Assembly (NCBI GenBank): GCA_022013205.1
Contig: JAKLQT010000192.1
Location: 1-26,216 of the forward strand
From: Candidatus Omnitrophota bacterium
GTDB lineage: Bacteria; Omnitrophota; Gorgyraeia; B26-G9
DNA: 26,216 nt
Reading direction: 5' to 3'
The position numbers and the translations under genes are program-made. This document shows, in pieces, positions 22,825 through 26,216 of this stretch. Under the pieces are notes generated by a model. The model was not told the DNA's origin. It did not search any database and was given only the letters and a program-made list of their open reading frames with translations. The first letter of the stretch is position 1; each line of letters opens with the position of its first letter.

Positions 22825-23994
22825 TCACTTAATCTCGTTTTCCGTTAAATAACAGCAGGGATCTTCTCCCCATAAGTCATTATGGACAACAAGCGCCCTG
22901 ATCCTGCATCCGCCGCAATATGACTTATAACGGCACCGCCCGCATTTGCCCTTAATATTGTGTGATTTAGAGCGCAACCGGCAAAGAGATTTATCGTCTT
23001 TGTTAAGCCATATCTTACTAAAATCCGTCTTCTTTATATTGCCAATCGCCTCGTGCTGCCAGAATTGGCAGGCAAACACATCGCCCGCAGGAGAGATATC
23101 TACGATTTTACTGCCGGCAGAACACCCGCCGTGAAACTTTAATAATTTTAAAACTTCCGCGGCAGCCCGCGGATTTCTCTTCTTCAGATAATTATATATA
23201 TAAATGCCATCGGCATGGTTATCCACAGTAAGTATTTCAAGGTTATAACTCTTCTTATTATATTCTAAAGCACGTTTGACCAAAAAAGCAACAACTTTAC
23301 GTCTTGTCTTATTATCAATATCAATATCGGCAATATCCTTCCCCCGTCCTGAGTATACCAGATGATACATGCAAAAACGCGGAATTTTTTCTTTTATGCA
23401 TAAATCCAGCACAGACACAAGATCAGGCGCATTAACCCTGTTTATTGTAAAACGCACCCCGGTCTTGAGACCGGCTTCCTGAGCATTAATAATACCCTTT
23501 ATCGCCATATCATACGCGCCTTTTATTTTACGAAATCTATCATGCAGGTTCTTGCCGCCGTCAATGCTTACACCCACATAGTCAATCCCTGATCCAGCCA
23601 GTTTTTTGGCAAGTGCCTTTGATATAAGAGTACCGTTTGTAGATAACCCCACCCTTATTTTTCGCGCTTTTGCGTATTCAATCAGCGGCAGGATTTCCTT
23701 ATGCATCAAAGGCTCTCCTCCTGAGAAAAGAAGAACAGGAATATCTATTTTTGCTAAAGAATCAATCACTTTTTTGATCTGAATAATGGTAAGTTCATTT
23801 TTATAATTTATATTCCGCGACTCAAGGTAGCAATGCCTGCAATCCAGGTTACAGCGCCGGGTTAAATTAAAAACCACCAAAGGGCTTGAAGCATTGCAGC
23901 TTATAAATAATGGGGACTTTCTCTTTTTGCTTACCGCTTCTAAAGCAGCAGATACTGTCGGCGTTCCCCCCAGAAGTTTTGTAAAATTAATCAT
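22825..23994 (-). CDS. ahbC: radical SAM/SPASM tetrapyrrole enzyme, AhbC-like
   Basis: 389 aa. Radical SAM cluster Cys48-x3-Cys52-x2-Cys55 (TRRCNLDCRHCY); SAM-binding GGEP in LLFSGGEPLMHKEI; SPASM-type Cys-rich tail KGKCGRCRYKSYCGGC and DPCCYLT. The segments MINFTKLLGGT, RFTINRVNAPDL and LTVDNHADGIYIY match the NirJ/AhbC group. In the siroheme-dependent heme route AhbC removes acetate side chains from 12,18-didecarboxysiroheme to give Fe-coproporphyrin III. It overlaps cobA-hemD by 8 nt, which supports a tetrapyrrole role. Alternatives are AhbD or a heme d1 NirJ; no other nir genes are visible. Confidence 0.75.
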   Translation of the reverse strand: MINFTKLLGGTPTVSAALEAVSKKRKSPLFISCNASSPLVVFNLTRRCNLDCRHCYLESRNINYKNELTIIQIKKVIDSLAKIDIPVLLFSGGEPLMHKEILPLIEYAKARKIRVGLSTNGTLISKALAKKLAGSGIDYVGVSIDGGKNLHDRFRKIKGAYDMAIKGIINAQEAGLKTGVRFTINRVNAPDLVSVLDLCIKEKIPRFCMYHLVYSGRGKDIADIDIDNKTRRKVVAFLVKRALEYNKKSYNLEILTVDNHADGIYIYNYLKKRNPRAAAEVLKLLKFHGGCSAGSKIVDISPAGDVFACQFWQHEAIGNIKKTDFSKIWLNKDDKSLCRLRSKSHNIKGKCGRCRYKSYCGGCRIRALVVHNDLWGEDPCCYLTENEIK

Positions 23995-25522
23995 CGTCTG
24001 TTTTTTTCCTTTTAATTAACATTGCCTTTATAAGGCCTTCAATCGTGAATACCTTTGCCGTAGTTTCTGCTTTAAAGCCGTAGCTTTGCAGCGTTTGTTC
24101 TGTAACAGGGCCTATGCAGGCAAATTTTTGTTTATTTACCAAGGCCTTTTCTTTTTTAAAAAATTTCATGAACTGATGAACACAGCTTGAGCTGGTGAAA
24201 GTAATAAAATCAAACTGTTCATCCTTGATCAGCTTTCTTAATTTCCGCGCGCTTGCCTCTCTTGGCCTGCAAACACTGTAAATAAACATCTCATTGATAA
24301 TCGCGCCTTGCGCGCGTAATTCATCCACCAGCAGTTTTCTGCCTTGCCTTGAATGCGGGATAAATATCCGCTTTTTCCGGATATCGATTTTTTTAAATTC
24401 AGCAGCAAGGCTTTCCATGAAAAATTTTTTAGGGATAATATCCGCTATTATACCTCTTTCCTTTAGTTCTGCCTGGGTTTCCCAGCCGAGTACAGCAACC
24501 TTTGCACCGGAAAATAGCCTGGCATCAAGATTTTTATTTTCAAGTTCCCTAAAGCAGATATCCACAGCACTCTTGCTTGTAAATACTACCCAGTTACTTT
24601 GTTTTATCCCGCTTATCAGGCGCTTGGCATTGATCTTAACTTCCCTTACCACTTCAATCAAGGGATAAACGCAGGTTTGCGCCCCCAACTGCTTCAGATT
24701 AGAGCTGAAAAGCCCTGCCATAATTTCAGGCCGGGTTATAAGTATTTTTTTCCCAAACAGCGGTTTTGTTTCATACCAGTTAAGTTTTTTTCTTAGATTC
24801 ACTACTTTGCCGATAATTACTATCGCCGGATTAGTTAACCCGTTTTTTTTAATTTTACCGGCGATATTCTCAATCGTGCCTGTAACTGATCTCTGTTTGG
24901 GCAGCGTGCCCCATTCGCTTACACAAACAGGCGTATCCTTTTTCATGCCTCCATTGATCAGCTCAGCGGTAATTTCCTTCAATCTGCTCATGCCCATAAA
25001 GACCACCAGGGTCCCCTTGCTCCTGGCAAGCATTGACCAGTCAATATCTTTATCTTTCTTCTTCGGGTCCTCATGCCCGGTGACAAAGGTAACCTGAGAA
25101 GATATTCCTCTTTGGGTCAGGGCAATACCCGCGTAAGAGGCCGCAGCCATGCCTGAACTGACACCAGGCACAATCTCAAAAGCTATTTTTGCTTTTTTGA
25201 GCGCAAGCGCTTCTTCTGCGCCGCGGCCGAATAGAAAAGGATCCCCTCCTTTAAGGCGCACAACAACACGGTGTTTCCCTGCTTCATTTACAAGTATTCT
25301 GTTAATTTGCTCTTGTTTTAAGCTATGCCTGCGGGGTGATTTTCCGGCATAAATTATCTTCACGCCACTTGGGGCATTTTCTAATAGATCGGGAGACACT
25401 AAATGATCATAAATAATCACATCTGCGGCTTTTATACACTCAAGCGCTGCCTGCGTGATCAATGCCTCATTACCCGGCCCAACTCCGGCTAGAAACACCT
25501 TACCTTTAATTTTATTTCCCAT
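23987..25522 (-). CDS. cobA-hemD: fused uroporphyrinogen-III C-methyltransferase / uroporphyrinogen-III synthase
   Basis: 511-aa bifunctional cytosolic enzyme. Residues about 5-245 are the SAM-dependent methyltransferase (FLAGVGPGNEALIT, VVRLKGGDPFLFGRGAEEAL, VTFVTGHEDP, then GTLVVFMGMSRL), giving precorrin-2. Residues about 255-500 are HemD (KKILITRPEIMAGLFSSNLK, NWVVFTSKSAVDICF, FDFITFTSSSCVHQF), which closes and inverts the linear tetrapyrrole. Together they take hydroxymethylbilane to precorrin-2 for siroheme, cobalamin or Ahb heme synthesis. CobA-HemD fusions are common in Firmicutes and many anaerobes. The start at 25522 has no strong ribosome site, but it lies 10 nt after the preceding gene. 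Confidence 0.94.
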   Translation of the reverse strand: MGNKIKGKVFLAGVGPGNEALITQAALECIKAADVIIYDHLVSPDLLENAPSGVKIIYAGKSPRRHSLKQEQINRILVNEAGKHRVVVRLKGGDPFLFGRGAEEALALKKAKIAFEIVPGVSSGMAAASYAGIALTQRGISSQVTFVTGHEDPKKKDKDIDWSMLARSKGTLVVFMGMSRLKEITAELINGGMKKDTPVCVSEWGTLPKQRSVTGTIENIAGKIKKNGLTNPAIVIIGKVVNLRKKLNWYETKPLFGKKILITRPEIMAGLFSSNLKQLGAQTCVYPLIEVVREVKINAKRLISGIKQSNWVVFTSKSAVDICFRELENKNLDARLFSGAKVAVLGWETQAELKERGIIADIIPKKFFMESLAAEFKKIDIRKKRIFIPHSRQGRKLLVDELRAQGAIINEMFIYSVCRPREASARKLRKLIKDEQFDFITFTSSSCVHQFMKFFKKEKALVNKQKFACIGPVTEQTLQSYGFKAETTAKVFTIEGLIKAMLIKRKKTDDD

Positions 25523-25532
25523 AAATTATCAA

Positions 25533-26216
25533 TTAAATAATGTTCTTAGCAATAATATCAACAAACACCTCCACTATATCCGGATCAAACTGGCTTCCTG
25601 AACATCTTTTCAATTCCTCAACCGCGTCTTTCTGTTTTAAAATTTTACGGTATGGCCGAACCGATACCATGGCTTTATACGCGTCGCATACAGCCAGTAC
25701 CCGCGCCCCTATCGGTATAGCAAAAGCACGCAGGCCTTCAGGATAACCGGACCCATCATAACGCTCATGATGATAAAGCACCATAGGCAATATCTGATGA
25801 TGTAAGTCCATCTTGCGCAGTATGCTTGTGGACACAACACTATGCATTTTGAGCTTTACTAATTCGTCCACAGTCAAATCCTTCTTTTTTAAAAGGATTT
25901 CCTCGCTTACTGATATTTTTCCTATATCATGCAGTAGCCCCGCGATTCTGATCAGCTCTATCTGATCGCTTGAAAAATTCATTTTCTTTGCGACTAAAAC
26001 CGCAAGCTCCGCAACTGCTTCTGAATACCCCTGCCGATACTCAACTTTGCCCTCTATTGCTGCAACCAATGCCGTGATTGCTTGCAGATAATTGTGTTTA
26101 AGCTTTAAATATCGGTTAGCATTTTCTATGCAGATTGCCGTTTGATTGGTTATGGTCTTGACTGTTTCCAGGACATCTTCAGTCAGAGACACCGCGCTCT
26201 TGCCGACAAACAAGGA
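25533..26216 (-). CDS. GAF/HD-GYP domain protein, 5' end outside the window
   Basis: The C-terminal 228 codons are visible and the reading frame runs off the right edge. The first residues (VKTITNQTAICIENANRYLK) are the terminal helix of a GAF domain. The rest is HD-GYP, the cyclic-di-GMP phosphodiesterase module: HDIGK, then MHSVVSTSILRK, HHERYDGSGYPEGL and CDAYKAM. The conserved early His of the family (usually in GHS) is Tyr here (RQGYSEAV), which could alter metal binding. GAF-HD-GYP proteins turn a sensed small molecule into c-di-GMP turnover. It is followed after 10 nt by cobA-hemD. Confidence 0.85.
   Translation of the reverse strand, partial: SLFVGKSAVSLTEDVLETVKTITNQTAICIENANRYLKLKHNYLQAITALVAAIEGKVEYRQGYSEAVAELAVLVAKKMNFSSDQIELIRIAGLLHDIGKISVSEEILLKKKDLTVDELVKLKMHSVVSTSILRKMDLHHQILPMVLYHHERYDGSGYPEGLRAFAIPIGARVLAVCDAYKAMVSVRPYRKILKQKDAVEELKRCSGSQFDPDIVEVFVDIIAKNII

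Noticed and set aside
1..26216. tRNA, rRNA, CRISPR arrays, complete insertion sequences or prophage genes
   Set aside because: None seen on either strand on reading the window; only the small relic element at 2571-2714 has mobile-like ends.

Overview
This 26.2 kb window is coding-dense, moderately AT-rich bacterial chromosome, and every gene I can support lies on the minus strand. The gene set points to an anaerobic or microaerophilic Gram-negative-type bacterium. It has FeoAB ferrous iron uptake, an apparent siroheme-dependent heme route (CobA-HemD fusion plus an AhbC-type radical SAM enzyme), a hybrid-cluster protein relic, SpoIID/LytB with TPRs, an HD-GYP protein and several membrane proteases. 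The mix recalls Omnitrophota or other deep-branching PVC-type genomes. That placement is inference; no rRNA or marker gene is present.

Layout in transcription order (right to left). (1) 26216-22825: 3' end of a GAF/HD-GYP protein, cobA-hemD fusion, ahbC-like radical SAM/SPASM enzyme (tetrapyrrole block). (2) 22775-19262: a KtrA/TrkA RCK subunit, a membrane PAS/HAMP-like sensor with no output domain, and a TPR-SpoIID envelope protein. (3) 19238-16640: feoA-feoB behind a consensus-like promoter, then a conserved membrane-anchored protein of unknown function. (4) 16633-11726: a redox/metal/nitrosative-stress region. It holds an AhpF-like thioredoxin reductase behind a structured leader RNA, an Rrf2 regulator whose apparent promoter is covered by a 35-nt palindrome and followed by a tiny Cys-containing ORF, a split-barrel flavoprotein, a permease fused to a heavy-metal-binding domain, a hemerythrin-like remnant, and a hybrid-cluster protein that has lost its cluster-binding core. 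(5) 11548-7475: metY-cysK-metX-metW, an O-acetylhomoserine/sulfide route to homocysteine plus cysteine synthase. (6) 7478-4016: a poorly coding stretch, a small membrane protein, a CPBP membrane protease and a DUF3108 protein. (7) 4006-188: Ste24-like M48 protease, a GxxExxY-type relic inside a small inverted-repeat element, pfkA, a YbgC-type thioesterase and a rhomboid protease.

The most novel-looking signals are non-coding or remnant features. They are the three-way-junction leader at the trxB ribosome binding site (16421-16528), the palindrome-covered promoter and micro-ORF ahead of rrf2 (15322-15490), the clean in-frame deletion in hcp, and the GxxExxY-flanking inverted repeats. No tRNA, rRNA, CRISPR array or full insertion sequence was seen.
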